A stretch of DNA of 64,000 nt from Halobiforma lacisalsi AJ5 (GCF_000226975.2 NZ_CP019285.1:1488001-1552000), one strand, 5' to 3'; shown: positions 1-9,349, numbered from the stretch's first letter. Notes: generated by a model from the sequence alone, not told the origin. Translations and numbers: made by a program.

Positions 1-1
1 G

Positions 2-1129
2 CACAGCGAGGAGATGAAACGCGGCATCTCCATCAGGCTCGGCTACGCGGACGCCACGTTCCGTCACTGCGAGGGCCTCGACGAACCCGAGTGTTACACC
101 ATCGCCGAGAAGTGTCCGGACGGCTCGGAGAGCGAGCCGCTGCGGACCGTATCGTTCGTCGACGCGCCGGGACACGAAACGCTGATGGCGACGATGCTGT
201 CCGGTGCCTCGCTGATGGACGGGGCCGTGCTCGTGATCAGCGCGAACGAACCCGTCCCCCAGCCACAGACCGAGGAGCACCTCATGGCCCTGGACATCAT
301 CGGTATCGACAACATCGTCATCGCCCAGAACAAGGTCGACCTCGTCAGCGGCGACCAGGCCCGGCAGAACTACGAGGAGATTCAGGAGTTCGTCGAGGGA
401 ACCGTCGCCGAAGACGCGCCGGTCGTCCCCGTCTCCGCGGGCCAGGAGGTCAACCTCGACCTGCTGATGCAGGCCATCGAGGAGGAGATCCCCACGCCCG
501 AACGGGACCCCGACACCGATCCGCGGATGCACGTCGCCCGGAGCTTCGACATCAACAAACCCGGTACGACCGCCGACGACCTCGCCGGCGGCGTCCTCGG
601 GGGGAGTCTGGTCCAGGGCGAACTCGAGGTCGGCGACGAGATCGAGATCCGTCCCGGCCGCGAGGTCGAGCGGGGCGGCCAGACCGAGTACGTTCCCATC
701 GAGACGACGATCCGGTCGCTCCAGGCCGGCGGCGAGGACGTCGACGCCGCGACGCCGGGCGGCCTGCTCGGCGTCGGTACCGGCCTCGACCCGTCGCTGA
801 CGAAAGGCGACGCGCTGGCCGGCCGACTGGCCGGTCCCGCGGGGTCGTTGCCGCCCACCTGGGACAGCTTCACGATGGACGTCGACCTGCTCGACCGCGT
901 CGTCGGCACCGACGGCGGCGAGGTCGAGGAGATCAGCACGGGCGAGCCCCTGATGATGACCGTCGGCACCGCGACGACCGTCGGCGCGGTCACCAGCGCC
1001 CGTGAAGGGGAGTGTGAGGTCAACCTCAAACGCCCCGTCGCGGCCGAACCCGGCGCGAAGATCGCGATCAACCGCCGGATCGGCGCGCGCTGGCGACTGA
1101 TCGGGCTCGGCACGCTCAAGGAGACGTAA
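2..1129 (+). CDS. eif2g: Translation initiation factor aIF2, gamma subunit (5' partial)
   Basis: This is the GTPase subunit of archaeal IF2, which carries initiator Met-tRNA to the small ribosomal subunit. The frame is open from base 2, so about the first 35 residues with the G1 P-loop lie upstream of the window; the ATG at 14 is internal. Visible motifs are the G3 box DAPGHE and the G4 box NKVD, followed by the two beta-barrel domains typical of EF-Tu relatives and a usual C-terminus ending GLGTLKET. The cysteines before G3 (HCEG, PECY, EKCP) are what remains of the family zinc knuckle. It is followed after 20 bp by a PIN-domain gene and the Rpo7/Spt4 genes, a conserved haloarchaeal operon order. 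Confidence 0.97.
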   Translation, partial: HSEEMKRGISIRLGYADATFRHCEGLDEPECYTIAEKCPDGSESEPLRTVSFVDAPGHETLMATMLSGASLMDGAVLVISANEPVPQPQTEEHLMALDIIGIDNIVIAQNKVDLVSGDQARQNYEEIQEFVEGTVAEDAPVVPVSAGQEVNLDLLMQAIEEEIPTPERDPDTDPRMHVARSFDINKPGTTADDLAGGVLGGSLVQGELEVGDEIEIRPGREVERGGQTEYVPIETTIRSLQAGGEDVDAATPGGLLGVGTGLDPSLTKGDALAGRLAGPAGSLPPTWDSFTMDVDLLDRVVGTDGGEVEEISTGEPLMMTVGTATTVGAVTSAREGECEVNLKRPVAAEPGAKIAINRRIGARWRLIGLGTLKET

Positions 1130-1149
1130 CACGCAACACGGTACGACGA

Positions 1150-1599
1150 ATGAGTACGCAGGGCCGGACGCGGGTCGCACTCGACACGAGCGCGCTGATG
1201 ATGCCGGTCGAACTCGACGTGCGACTGTTCGACGAACTCGAGCGGCTCCTCGGCGGTGCGCGACGCACACCCGAGGAAGCGAGCGGCGATCAGCCGCGAA
1301 CGGAGGGCTACGAGGCGATCACCCCCCAGGCCGTCCTCGAGGAACTGCGCCGCCTCTCCGAGAAGGGCGGACGGGAGGGGACGGCCGCGAACGTCGGCCG
1401 CGACCTCGCGACCGAGCGCTGTCTCGTCGTCGACACGGAAGCGTCGTACGCCGACGACGCCCTGGTCGAACTCGCCCGCGAGGGCAACGTCGACTACGTC
1501 GTCACGAACGACCGCCCGCTGCGTGACCGTGTGCTCGAGGCGAACGTACCGGTAATTGCATTACGCGGGAGAAACAAGTTAGCGATCACTCAACCATAG
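1150..1599 (+). CDS. PIN-domain protein (Fcf1/VapC-like nuclease fold)
   Basis: The protein has 149 residues. A PIN domain is shown by the N-terminal strand VALDTSALM with the first acidic residue at Asp12, a central DDALVELA helix, and the late VVTNDRPLRDRV motif carrying the last acidic residue. PIN domains are metal-dependent ribonuclease folds. Versions encoded between aIF2 gamma and Rpo7 resemble the rRNA-processing Fcf1 group more than a toxin, and no antitoxin gene is adjacent. The stop is one base from the rpo7 start, so the genes are cotranscribed. The RNA substrate is not evident from the sequence. Confidence 0.85.
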   Translation: MSTQGRTRVALDTSALMMPVELDVRLFDELERLLGGARRTPEEASGDQPRTEGYEAITPQAVLEELRRLSEKGGREGTAANVGRDLATERCLVVDTEASYADDALVELAREGNVDYVVTNDRPLRDRVLEANVPVIALRGRNKLAITQP

Positions 1600-1600
1600 A

Positions 1601-2176
1601 ATGTACAAACGGGTCAGACTGAAGGACACGGTAGAAGTACCGCCGGAGGAGCTCGGCGACGTCTCGCCGGACCTCGTGAAGCGACTGCTGCAGGACAAAC
1701 TCGAGGGACGCATGGACGAGGAGGTGGGAAGCGTCGTCTCCGTCACCGAAGTCCACGACATCGGTGAGGGGACGGTGCTGCCCAACGAACCCGGCGTCTA
1801 CTACGAAGCCGACTTCGACGCCGTCACCTTCGACCCGCAGATGCAGGAAGTCGTCGACGGCACGGTCGTCGAAGTCGTCGAGTTCGGCGCCTTCGTCGGC
1901 ATCGGACCGGTCGACGGCCTGCTGCACGTCTCCCAGATCAGCGACGAGTACCTCGCCTTCGACGGCGAGAACCAGCAACTCGCCTCGAACGAGTCCAACC
2001 GCACGCTGGCGGTCGACGATGCGGTCCGCGCCCGAATCGTCACCAAGAGCATCGACGAGCGCAACCCCCGCGACTCGAAGATCGGCCTCACGGCGAAACA
2101 GCCCGGCCTGGGCAAACACGGCTGGCTCGAGGAAGAACACGAAAAGCGGGAAGCAACCGCGACCGAAGGTGAATAA
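1601..2176 (+). CDS. rpo7: RNA polymerase subunit Rpo7 (E')
   Basis: The protein has 191 residues and starts MYKRVRLKDTVEVPPEELG, as expected for archaeal RpoE'/Rpo7. This subunit forms the stalk of RNA polymerase with Rpo4 and binds emerging RNA. The N-terminal half is the RNP-like tip domain. From about residue 82 an S1/OB fold follows (DGTVVEVVEFGAF, then GLLHVSQISDEY). The acidic, charged C-terminus is a normal halophilic extension. The gene lies in one operon with aIF2 gamma, the PIN gene and Spt4, with gaps of only 1-2 bases. Confidence 0.96.
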   Translation: MYKRVRLKDTVEVPPEELGDVSPDLVKRLLQDKLEGRMDEEVGSVVSVTEVHDIGEGTVLPNEPGVYYEADFDAVTFDPQMQEVVDGTVVEVVEFGAFVGIGPVDGLLHVSQISDEYLAFDGENQQLASNESNRTLAVDDAVRARIVTKSIDERNPRDSKIGLTAKQPGLGKHGWLEEEHEKREATATEGE

Positions 2177-2178
2177 CC

Positions 2179-2376
2179 ATGGCATCCGATCGTCTCGTCT
2201 GTCGCGAGTGTCACCGGGTCAACGAACCGGACAACGAGACCTGCGACGCGTGTAACTCCTCGTCGCTGACCGAGGACTGGGCCGGCTACGTCGTCATCGC
2301 CCATCCCGAGGACAGCGAGATCGCGACGGAAATGCAGATCACCGAACCCGGCGCGTATGCGCTGAAGGTCCGCTGA
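2179..2376 (+). CDS. spt4: Transcription elongation factor Spt4 (formerly RpoE'')
   Basis: This 65-residue zinc protein has two Cys pairs, Cys8-Cys11 (CREC) and Cys22-Cys25 (CDAC), which bind one zinc. Spt4 pairs with Spt5 and holds the RNA polymerase clamp closed during elongation. Length, the closing GAYALKVR and the position directly behind rpo7 are all typical. The start ATG is two bases after the rpo7 stop, so translation is probably coupled. Confidence 0.95.
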   Translation: MASDRLVCRECHRVNEPDNETCDACNSSSLTEDWAGYVVIAHPEDSEIATEMQITEPGAYALKVR

Positions 2377-2382
2377 CCCGCC

Positions 2383-3021
2383 GTGACGAGCGACGAACCC
2401 GACGACGCCGACCGCGACCGCGGCGGCGACGAGGACGCGAGCGCGACCGACGGGTCCGGGCCCGGAGCGACCGACGTCGTCTCCGATCCGGCCGACCAGC
2501 TACTCGTGTTGCCCGACGACCTGCGGAGCGAACTCAAAGAGCCGCTCGGGCCGATCGAGACCGACGCGGACGCCCTGCTCGAGGACGTCGGCGAGCCGCT
2601 GATCGCGGTCGGCGACGTCGTCACCTACCACCTGCTCGAGGCCGACTGCCGTCCCGACGTCGCCCTCGTCGACGAGCGCACCGAACGCGAGACCGTCGAC
2701 GAGGAGATCCGGGACACCGTCACCGAAGGTACAAGCCTCGAGGCCGTGAACCCGCCCGCCGAGATCACCGAGGACGTCGTCTGGGCGCTCTGTGAGGCCC
2801 TCGAGCGGATGGAGCCGACGACGATCCTGGTCGACGGCGAGGAGGACCTGGTCGTCCTGCCGGCGATCGTCGCCGCGCCCGACGGTGCGAGCGTCGTCTA
2901 CGGCCAGCCCGGCGAGGGGATGGTCCACGTCCGGGTGACCGAGGAGGTCCGCGAGGAGGTCCGTGACCTGCTCGACCGGTTCGACGGCGACGTAGAGCGG
3001 TTCTGGACGCTGCTCGAGTGA
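2383..3021 (+). CDS. GTP-dependent dephospho-CoA kinase (DUF359 family)
   Basis: The protein has 212 residues. An acidic N-terminal extension of about 40 residues precedes the family core: LPDDLRSELKEPLGPI, then GDVVTYHLL near residue 78, DVALVDERTER, and VDGEEDLVVLPAI near residue 150. This archaeal family phosphorylates dephospho-CoA with GTP as the last step of CoA synthesis. The gene follows spt4 after six bases and starts with GTG, consistent with the end of the same operon. DUF359 genes are commonly linked to rpo7-spt4 in archaea. Confidence 0.9.
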   Translation: MTSDEPDDADRDRGGDEDASATDGSGPGATDVVSDPADQLLVLPDDLRSELKEPLGPIETDADALLEDVGEPLIAVGDVVTYHLLEADCRPDVALVDERTERETVDEEIRDTVTEGTSLEAVNPPAEITEDVVWALCEALERMEPTTILVDGEEDLVVLPAIVAAPDGASVVYGQPGEGMVHVRVTEEVREEVRDLLDRFDGDVERFWTLLE

Positions 3022-3061
3022 TTCTCCCGTCCGTTCTCCGGCAGCGGTCCGTTCGACAGGA

Positions 3062-3069
3062 TATTTATC
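3062..3069 (+). promoter_or_regulatory. TATA box of the flavoprotein gene
   Basis: The sequence tatttatc is centred about 27 bp before the ATG at 3092. This is the spacing of a leaderless haloarchaeal transcript, and it favours ATG 3092 over the upstream GTGs at 3077 and 3083. Confidence 0.6.
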
Positions 3070-3091
3070 GGCCCAGGTGAACGTGACCGAC

Positions 3092-4189
3092 ATGTACGAG
3101 TACGATTTCGTCGTCGTCGGCGTCGGTCCCGCCGGCGCGCGCTTCTCCCGGCGGGCCGCCGAGAAGGGCTACGACGTGCTCGCTCTCGAGCAGGGGACCG
3201 TCGGCACGCCGCTTGCCTGCTCGGGCCACGTGAGCACCGACGTCTGGGAGTTTACCGGCCCCGGTGCCCGCGAGGAACTCTTCCAGAACGAGATCTACGG
3301 CGCGCGGTTCCACGTCGGCGGGCCGCGAAGCGACGCCTACCCCTTCTACAAGGACGAGGTCGCCTCGAACGTCATCGACCGCGTCGGCCTCGACCGACAC
3401 CTCGCCGACCTCGCGCGCGAGGCCGGTGCCGACGTCCGCGAGGAACACACCGTCACCGAGGTCCGCGAGCACCGCGACCGCGTCGAGGTCGTCGCCAGCG
3501 GCCCCGACGACGTTCACACCTTCGAGGCGAAGATGGTCGCCGGCTGTGACGGGCCCCGCTCGAGGGTGCGGGACGAACTCGACCTGCCGGAACCGGGCGA
3601 ACTCCTCCACGGCGTGCTCGCCTTTTCCGAGGAGGAGGACCACCAGGACTTCGTCGACGTCCACCTGACCGCGCCGACGTTCTTCGCGTGGCGCATTCCG
3701 CGTGGCGATGCCGGCGTCGAGTACGGGCTTGCTGCGCCGCCGGGCGTCCAGGTAAACAAACACTTCGAGGAACTGATCGACGGCTACGAGGTCGACGTCT
3801 CCCATCGCTGCTCGGGTGCGATCCCGATCGGTCCCCCCGAGCGAGTGACCACCCGCCGGGGCTTCCTGCTCGGCGATGCGGCCGCCCAGACCAAGCCGTT
3901 CACCGGCGGCGGCATCCTCTATGGCATGACCTCGGCCGACCACGCCGCCCGCGAGATCGACCCCGACCGGCCGACGACGCTCGCGGCCTACGAACGCGCC
4001 TGGCGCGACGACATAGAGCGCGAGCAGTCGCTGGGCCACTGGCTCCGCCGGGCGTACTCGCTGCCCGAACCGGTCCAGCGGATCGGCCTGGGGGCGCTGT
4101 CGGGGAAGATCGGGGTACACATGGACCGCCCGACCTCCTTGCTCTCGCGGGATCACCTCCAGGCGATGGTCTCCCGGGCGTTCCGCTGA
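3092..4189 (+). CDS. Geranylgeranyl reductase family FAD-dependent oxidoreductase
   Basis: From ATG 3092 the protein has 365 residues. The N-terminus is a Rossmann dinucleotide site (VVVGVGPAGARFSRRAAEKG) for FAD. A central CDGPRSRVRDEL matches the GG-reductase/FixC pattern, and a late GDAAAQTKPFTGGGILYGM is the second FAD-binding motif. Family members saturate isoprenoid chains of archaeal lipids or quinones; which substrate this one uses cannot be read from sequence. GTG codons at 3077 and 3083 would add up to five residues, but the TATA box position supports 3092. It stands alone between the operon ending at 3021 and the MATE gene. Confidence 0.88.
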   Translation: MYEYDFVVVGVGPAGARFSRRAAEKGYDVLALEQGTVGTPLACSGHVSTDVWEFTGPGAREELFQNEIYGARFHVGGPRSDAYPFYKDEVASNVIDRVGLDRHLADLAREAGADVREEHTVTEVREHRDRVEVVASGPDDVHTFEAKMVAGCDGPRSRVRDELDLPEPGELLHGVLAFSEEEDHQDFVDVHLTAPTFFAWRIPRGDAGVEYGLAAPPGVQVNKHFEELIDGYEVDVSHRCSGAIPIGPPERVTTRRGFLLGDAAAQTKPFTGGGILYGMTSADHAAREIDPDRPTTLAAYERAWRDDIEREQSLGHWLRRAYSLPEPVQRIGLGALSGKIGVHMDRPTSLLSRDHLQAMVSRAFR

Positions 4190-4235
4190 CGGCGAGCCGA
4201 CAGACCGAAGGCTCCCGTCCGGGAACGAACGTCCG

Positions 4236-5687
4236 ATGACGGACGGTCGGAGCCGCCGCTGGCGTCGGGTCGCGGTCGATCGCATCGCCGGGGCGCTCGA
4301 GCGCCTGGGGATCATCTCGAGCGATCGGTTCCGGCCGACGATGGACCTGGCCTGGCCCCGGATCGTCACCGGGTTCGCGATCATGTCCAAGCAGACGGCC
4401 GACCTGGCGATGGTCGGGACGGCCGTCGGCATCGCGAGCACCGGCGGGATGGCCTTCGCGCTCGCGTACTGGGAGATCGTGACGATGCTGGGGCTGGGGC
4501 TGGCCGGCGGCACCGTCAGCCTCGTCTCGCAGAACTACGGCGGCGAGGCGACCGAGCGGGCCTCGCTGGTGGTAACCCAGAGCGTCCTGCTGGCGACGGC
4601 GATCGCACTGCCGCTTGTCGGCGCTTTCCTCCTGTTTGCCGAGCCGCTGATCGGCCTGTTCGACGCCGACCCGGCGCTCGTCGAGTACGGGGCGACGTAC
4701 CTGGTCTTCGTCGCGCCGGCCGTGCTGTTCGAACTCCTCAATCTCATCGCCAGTCGGACCTACACCGGCGTCGGCGACACGTACACGGAGATGGTCGCCC
4801 GCGCCGGGGGTGCGGTGTTGAACATCGTCCTCAGCGCCGCCTTCATCTTCGGCTTCGGCATGGGCGTCGCGGGCGCGGGACTCGGGACGACCCTGTCGAC
4901 GGGGTTCGTCACCCTCGTCCTCGGCTGGGGGATGAGCGGACGATCGTACGGCCGCCTCGGGATGGAACCCAGCCCGGTGCCGATCACGCGTTCGGGCCCG
5001 TGGCTTCACCTGGGACTGGCGAGGCAGTTGGTCGAGATTTCGACGCCCGAGATCGGCCGTCGGCTGGCCCAGGGAGTCGCCGTGTTCCCGCTACTCTGGA
5101 TCGCCGCCGCCTTCGGGCCGGTCGTCGTGACCGCGGTCGAGGTCGGTCGCCGGATCCGCGGGCTCATCAACAGCATCAACTGGGGACTGTCGCTGGCCGC
5201 GAGTTCGCTCGTGGGACAGCGACTCGGGGCCAACGAGGAGGACGAGGCCGGCGCGTTCGGCGCGGCCATCGTCCGGCTGTCGGTCCTGATCTACGCCGCG
5301 GCCGGCCTCCTGGTGATCGCCCTCGCGGAACCGATCGCCGGGCTATTCGTCGCCGACCCGGGCGAGATCGCCCAGGCCGCAGTCTTCGTCGCCGTCGGCG
5401 CGGTCAGCGCGGTCGGCTACGGGATCGACGGGGCCGCCGCGGGTGCGCTGCTGGGGGCCGGCGACACGCGACTGCCGTTCGTCGCCTCGCTGGTCGGCCG
5501 CTACGTCTTCGCGCTTCCGGCGGCCGCCATCGGTCTCGTCACGCCGCTTGGCGTCGGCGGACTCTATCTCGCCTTTCTGCTCGAGACCTACGTCCCGGGC
5601 GGAATCAACTACTGGCTGTTCCGGCGCGGCCGCTGGAAGGCGGTGAGTCGGAAGTACCGGCCGTCCGCGGAGCCGGGTGAGGATTGA
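4236..5687 (+). CDS. MATE family multidrug/organic cation exporter
   Basis: The protein has 483 residues with about 12 hydrophobic segments in two pseudo-repeats, the MATE plan. Recognisable features are the PRIVTGFAIMSKQTADLAMVG start of the first half, GGTVSLVSQNYGG, and an ASSLVGQRLGANEEDEA motif early in the second half that is characteristic of the family. It should sit in the cytoplasmic membrane and export a cationic compound by Na+ or H+ antiport. The stop is two bases from the convergent stop of the next gene, so no intergenic terminator is present. The substrate is unknown. Confidence 0.9.
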   Translation: MTDGRSRRWRRVAVDRIAGALERLGIISSDRFRPTMDLAWPRIVTGFAIMSKQTADLAMVGTAVGIASTGGMAFALAYWEIVTMLGLGLAGGTVSLVSQNYGGEATERASLVVTQSVLLATAIALPLVGAFLLFAEPLIGLFDADPALVEYGATYLVFVAPAVLFELLNLIASRTYTGVGDTYTEMVARAGGAVLNIVLSAAFIFGFGMGVAGAGLGTTLSTGFVTLVLGWGMSGRSYGRLGMEPSPVPITRSGPWLHLGLARQLVEISTPEIGRRLAQGVAVFPLLWIAAAFGPVVVTAVEVGRRIRGLINSINWGLSLAASSLVGQRLGANEEDEAGAFGAAIVRLSVLIYAAAGLLVIALAEPIAGLFVADPGEIAQAAVFVAVGAVSAVGYGIDGAAAGALLGAGDTRLPFVASLVGRYVFALPAAAIGLVTPLGVGGLYLAFLLETYVPGGINYWLFRRGRWKAVSRKYRPSAEPGED

Positions 5688-5688
5688 G

Positions 5689-6093
5689 TTAGCGACTGAC
5701 GACGATCCCGCAGGCGATCCCCTCCGGCTCGAGCAGCTCCGCGCCGTCGACGGCGTCGGGTGTCAGCAGCAAGACGGTGTCGTCGGGCATCTCCCCGCTG
5801 ACGGTCACCGGTCGGCCGAGTCGGTCCTCGAGCGCCTCCAGGTCGGACTCCGACGAGTCCTCGAGCAGACGATCGGCGTTCTCCTCGGAGAGGACGAACG
5901 TCGGCTCGGCGTTCGTTTCGGTCGGCGGGTCCGTTTCGAACTCCTCGCGGAGCGTCGCGAGCGAGTCGGAGTTGATCACCTCGAGCGACCGGATCGTCAC
6001 GCGTTCGGTGTCGGAGCCGGGTGCTTCCGCCGACTGGGTGCGGACTCGTTCGGTGAGTTCCTCGAGATCGGCGTCGTCGATGCTGTCGTTCAT
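5689..6093 (-). CDS. Haloarchaeal acidic protein of unknown function
   Basis: I do not recognise a family for this 134-residue protein. It is strongly acidic, soluble, has no cysteine cluster and no signal peptide. A helical N-terminus (DADLEELTERVRTQSAE) leads into a mixed region ending in a hydrophobic strand, ACGIVVSR. It is convergent with the MATE gene and lies 60 bp downstream of the minus-strand ygfZ-like gene, so it may be read through from that promoter. Confidence 0.75.
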   Translation of the reverse strand: MNDSIDDADLEELTERVRTQSAEAPGSDTERVTIRSLEVINSDSLATLREEFETDPPTETNAEPTFVLSEENADRLLEDSSESDLEALEDRLGRPVTVSGEMPDDTVLLLTPDAVDGAELLEPEGIACGIVVSR

Positions 6094-6153
6094 ACGGTCC
6101 TTCGAACCCGGACGGCCGTCAGGCCCGGGCCGGCGGCTTCCGGCCTCGTCCCG

Positions 6154-7269
6154 TCACTCGTAGGTCGGCAGCCGACCCGAGCGATCCGAGCCCTCGTAGA
6201 ACGGCAACTCGGTCCGGGTCGCCGGCACCTCCTCGCCGCCGACGCGAACCGTCAGGTCGTCGCTCTCGAGGCCGTAGTCGACGACCGCGAGCGCGATAGG
6301 CTCCTCGAGCAGCGGGCTCTCTCCGGCGCGGGTGACCTCGCCGACGGAGGCGTCGCCGTCGAAGACGGCCGCGCCGGACTCGGGAACTGGCCCCTCGGCG
6401 GCTTCCGCTTCGCTTTCGCCGGCGATTGTCAGTCCGATCAACTGGCGGCTCGGCTGCCCGCGGTTTTCGACACGGGAGACCACCTCCTGGCCGACGTAAC
6501 AGCCCTTCTCGAAGTCCAGGGCGTTCCGTAACCCGAGGACGTTCGGGATCTCGCCCTCGAGTTCGGTGTCGAACAGCGGCGTCCCGGCCTCGAGACAGAG
6601 GGAGTCCCAGGTCCGGTAGCCGAAGGGGGCCGCGTTCAGCCCCTGGTTGAGGAGGACGTCGTAGACGGACTCGGCGTCGGCGGCGGCGCAGATCACCTCG
6701 TAGCCCTCCTCGCCCGCGAGCGCGTCGGTCCGGACGACGGTCACGCCGGAGTCGCCCATCGAGCCGCGGACGAACGAGAGCCGGTCCTCGGGCGAGGCGG
6801 CTCCGTTGAGGACGCTCGCGACCTTCTCGGTAGCCTGGGGGCCGTGAATCCCGAAGATCGCGTAGTCGTCCGTTGCGACCCGAATCTCGACGTCCTGGAT
6901 GAAGATCTTCTCGGACCACTCCTCGGCCAGCGGTTCGGCCTTTTGCGGCGGGACGAAAAGCAAGAGCCGCTCGCCGGCGTTGTAGACGTACAGTTCGACC
7001 TCGATGCCTCCCTGGGGATCGAGGACGAGCGCGTAACAGCCCTGGCCGTCCTCGTCGGGGACGCGGTTCGAGACCACGTTGTCGACGTACTCGAGGCGGT
7101 CGTCGCCCTCCACGACGACCACGCCGGAGACCATCTCGATCAGGCCGACGCCGTTGCGGACCGCACGGTGGGTCCGCTCGGGCCGGCCGAAGTGTTCGAC
7201 GACGGTCCGGTCGCCCCGTTCGCCGAACGTCGCGCCGTGGTCCTCGTGGATCGACTCGATGACGCTCAT
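6154..7269 (-). CDS. ygfZ: YgfZ/GcvT-like folate-binding protein
   Basis: The protein has 371 residues with the fold of the glycine-cleavage T-protein. The decisive motif is EKGCYVGQEVVSRVENRG, the K-GC-Y-x-GQE signature of YgfZ/IBA57 proteins, which bind tetrahydrofolate and support repair or assembly of certain Fe-S enzymes. No GcvH or GcvP is nearby, which argues against a true aminomethyltransferase role. Annotation pipelines often call it aminomethyltransferase. ATG 7269 is the natural start. A small winged-helix gene lies 39 bp upstream on the same strand. Confidence 0.87.
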   Translation of the reverse strand: MSVIESIHEDHGATFGERGDRTVVEHFGRPERTHRAVRNGVGLIEMVSGVVVVEGDDRLEYVDNVVSNRVPDEDGQGCYALVLDPQGGIEVELYVYNAGERLLLFVPPQKAEPLAEEWSEKIFIQDVEIRVATDDYAIFGIHGPQATEKVASVLNGAASPEDRLSFVRGSMGDSGVTVVRTDALAGEEGYEVICAAADAESVYDVLLNQGLNAAPFGYRTWDSLCLEAGTPLFDTELEGEIPNVLGLRNALDFEKGCYVGQEVVSRVENRGQPSRQLIGLTIAGESEAEAAEGPVPESGAAVFDGDASVGEVTRAGESPLLEEPIALAVVDYGLESDDLTVRVGGEEVPATRTELPFYEGSDRSGRLPTYE

Positions 7270-7308
7270 GCCTCCAGTCAGGAGCCTGAGCGTATCAGGC
7301 GTTTCGAT

Positions 7309-7605
7309 TCAAAAAGGCAGCCGGTCCCGGAGCCAGTCGCCGATCGATTCCTCGGGCTCTTCGTCGGGAACCTCGGGAATCACCCGGTCGGCGGGCTTGA
7401 TGAGGGTCTGGTCGCCGTCCGATTCGACGACGATGAGGCCGTCGGTCTTCAGGGTCGCGAGAGCGTCCTCGAGGTCGTCGATCTCCGCCTCGACGGCCGC
7501 GCGGAGTTCGAAGACGGTCATGCCGTCGTCGGCTCGATCGACGAGTGCGTCGAGTACCGCGACTTCCGTCCGCTCCCGGTTCCGGTACTCCCGCTTTGCT
7601 TTCAT
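7309..7605 (-). CDS. Small winged-helix protein (haloarchaeal DUF6432 type)
   Basis: This 98-residue protein starts MKAKREYRNRERTEVAVLDAL and contains a single winged-helix-like unit (residues about 10-70), with a recognition-helix region EAEIDDLEDALATLKTDGL followed by a wing. I recall the family as haloarchaeal DUF6432. DNA binding is an inference from the fold. It is upstream of and probably cotranscribed with the ygfZ-like gene, and its 5' end faces the divergent zinc protein gene at 7736. Confidence 0.8.
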   Translation of the reverse strand: MKAKREYRNRERTEVAVLDALVDRADDGMTVFELRAAVEAEIDDLEDALATLKTDGLIVVESDGDQTLIKPADRVIPEVPDEEPEESIGDWLRDRLPF

Positions 7606-7703
7606 CCGTGTTGGTATTCGACGACCCGGGATTTGACGTTTGTCGTTGGCGACCCTCGAGTCGGGGCGGCACTGTCGTCGCCCCGCCGGACCCAGGCGGT
7701 ACG

Positions 7704-7712
7704 TTTTTTATG
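7704..7712 (+). promoter_or_regulatory. TATA-like box of the 7736 gene
   Basis: A T6-ATG run is centred about 28 bp before ATG 7736. It supports that start and a leaderless transcript, rather than the in-frame upstream codons from 7640. Confidence 0.55.
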
Positions 7713-7735
7713 GCCCCGCTCGGAACGGTGTGACA

Positions 7736-8689
7736 ATGGTCCTGCGATGTTCGCTGCTCGGACACGACTACGGCGATCCCGACGTCGAACGCGAGCGCGA
7801 AGAACGGGGCAGTGAAGTCGTCGTTACCGTCCAGGAGTACGAGGAGTGTACCCGCTGTGGCGAACGGAACGTCATCAGCGAGAACACGGAAGTGACGAGC
7901 ATCTCCTCCGCGATCGACGGCGACGAGTTGCCCGACGAACACGAACCCGAACCCGAATCCGTACCTGAACCCGGGCCCGAGTCCGACATCGACTCCGAAC
8001 AACCGTCCGGCTCCGAGCCCGAGAGCGCCGCCGACGGCGAAGACGTCGAGTTCATCGACGCGGACGCCGGCGAAACCGAGACCGTCGAGCCGACGGCCGA
8101 CGCCGACACGGACGCGGACGACACCGTGGCGACGGCCGCCGACGACGACGGCGAGATCCTCGAGGACTCACCGGCCGATCGCGACCGCGACAGCGACCGC
8201 GAACACGGTGAGTGGCCCGACTCGAGCGACGTCGGCCCGCCGGTCGAGGAGGAGAACCCGACCGAGTGGCCCGAGGCCGAGGTCGGTGACCCGACCGACG
8301 ACGACGCAGTCGTCCTCGAGCACGACTCGAGCGAGACCGGCGTCCCCGACGGCGTCGACCGCGGCGTCTCCGAGGGCGACGTCGGGACGGCCGCCGGCGG
8401 GACGGGCGGCTCCGACGGTATCAGTGCTGCCGACGTGACCGCCGACCTCGAGGCGATGGAAGACGACGACTCGAGCGAGGAACCCGCCCTCGAGAGCGGT
8501 TCCGGCATCGAACGCGACGGCTCGGTACCGGTGCCGACGGAAGAGGATCCGGCCGACGAGGACGTGCCCACGGAGTTTTACTGCCCCCGGTGTGACTACG
8601 TCGCCGCGGAGAACCGCGCCTCGCTGCGGGCCGGCGACATCTGTCCCGACTGCCGCAAGGGGTATCTCGGCGAGCGGCCGCGGCACTGA
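7736..8689 (+). CDS. Acidic haloarchaeal protein with terminal zinc-ribbon motifs (DUF7093 type)
   Basis: From ATG 7736 the protein has 317 residues. The N-terminus (MVLRCSLLGHDYGDPDV, then EECTRCGERN) and the C-terminus (YCPRCDY, then ICPDCRKG) each carry zinc-binding-type Cys pairs. Between them lies a long, low-complexity Glu/Asp-rich stretch with EPEPE runs coded by hexanucleotide repeats near 7937-7985, likely disordered. I recall the family as DUF7093; no function is known to me. The two zinc modules suggest contact with nucleic acid or protein partners, but that is inference. Confidence 0.8.
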   Translation: MVLRCSLLGHDYGDPDVEREREERGSEVVVTVQEYEECTRCGERNVISENTEVTSISSAIDGDELPDEHEPEPESVPEPGPESDIDSEQPSGSEPESAADGEDVEFIDADAGETETVEPTADADTDADDTVATAADDDGEILEDSPADRDRDSDREHGEWPDSSDVGPPVEEENPTEWPEAEVGDPTDDDAVVLEHDSSETGVPDGVDRGVSEGDVGTAAGGTGGSDGISAADVTADLEAMEDDDSSEEPALESGSGIERDGSVPVPTEEDPADEDVPTEFYCPRCDYVAAENRASLRAGDICPDCRKGYLGERPRH

Positions 8690-8959
8690 TACGGAGTGCT
8701 GGAACGGTTTTCCAGGGCAACCGCCGCTCTGATCGCGGTTTCGCCGGAACCACCCACAGGAACAGGAACAGGAAACCGTACGATGCGGATCGGCCACTGG
8801 TGTTCTTCTTTCTCTCTCTCTCGAATCCCTGTGGCGCGGTTCCCTCGTGTCAACCAGACAGACAACACGAACCGCCGATTCGCGTCTCGCACGCGCCACT
8901 CCCTCCCGATATCGACGGCTATGAAAAGAGGTAAACAGTCCGCCGTGTATCTCCAATCC

Positions 8960-9349
8960 ATGAAGGAGTACAAGATGCGTCGCGGTGAATATCTCGAGGA
9001 GCGAATCCCGGACATGCAGGACACGATCGAGGACTACTTCGGGTCCGTCACGGGAACCCAGGAGTACAAGGGCAGCGACCTCTACGTGATCGAGGAGCCC
9101 GACAACCCCGTCTTCGAGAAGATCGTCGTCGGCGCAGTCGAATACTCCGGGAAGAAGGACAAACTCGGCGTCGAGTTCCACGAACGCGACCCCACCGAAC
9201 TCGGCCCCGACGAACTCGAGGCCGCGAGCGAGGCCGTCGACGCCAAGAACGACTTCCTCCTCGAGGCGACCGGTCGGGACGCGAAGGCCCGTCGCGACTC
9301 GATGAAACGCGCCGTCGAGGACGACCCGGACCACGACGTCGACGCCTGA
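8960..9349 (+). CDS. DUF5611-type haloarchaeal protein
   Basis: The protein has 129 residues from ATG 8960 (MKEYKMRRGEYLEERIPDMQ), with an upstream in-frame alternative at 8921. It is a compact alpha/beta protein with no cysteines or membrane segment and a charged C-terminus rich in DDPDHDVD. I recognise the start as that of the haloarchaeal DUF5611 family, which has no assigned role. It stands alone; the 270 bases upstream hold no other gene that I can support. Confidence 0.8.
   Translation: MKEYKMRRGEYLEERIPDMQDTIEDYFGSVTGTQEYKGSDLYVIEEPDNPVFEKIVVGAVEYSGKKDKLGVEFHERDPTELGPDELEAASEAVDAKNDFLLEATGRDAKARRDSMKRAVEDDPDHDVDA

Noticed and set aside
3065-4513. 482-residue minus-strand frame opposite the flavoprotein and MATE genes
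   Set aside because: It runs across two genes that have clear family motifs on the plus strand.
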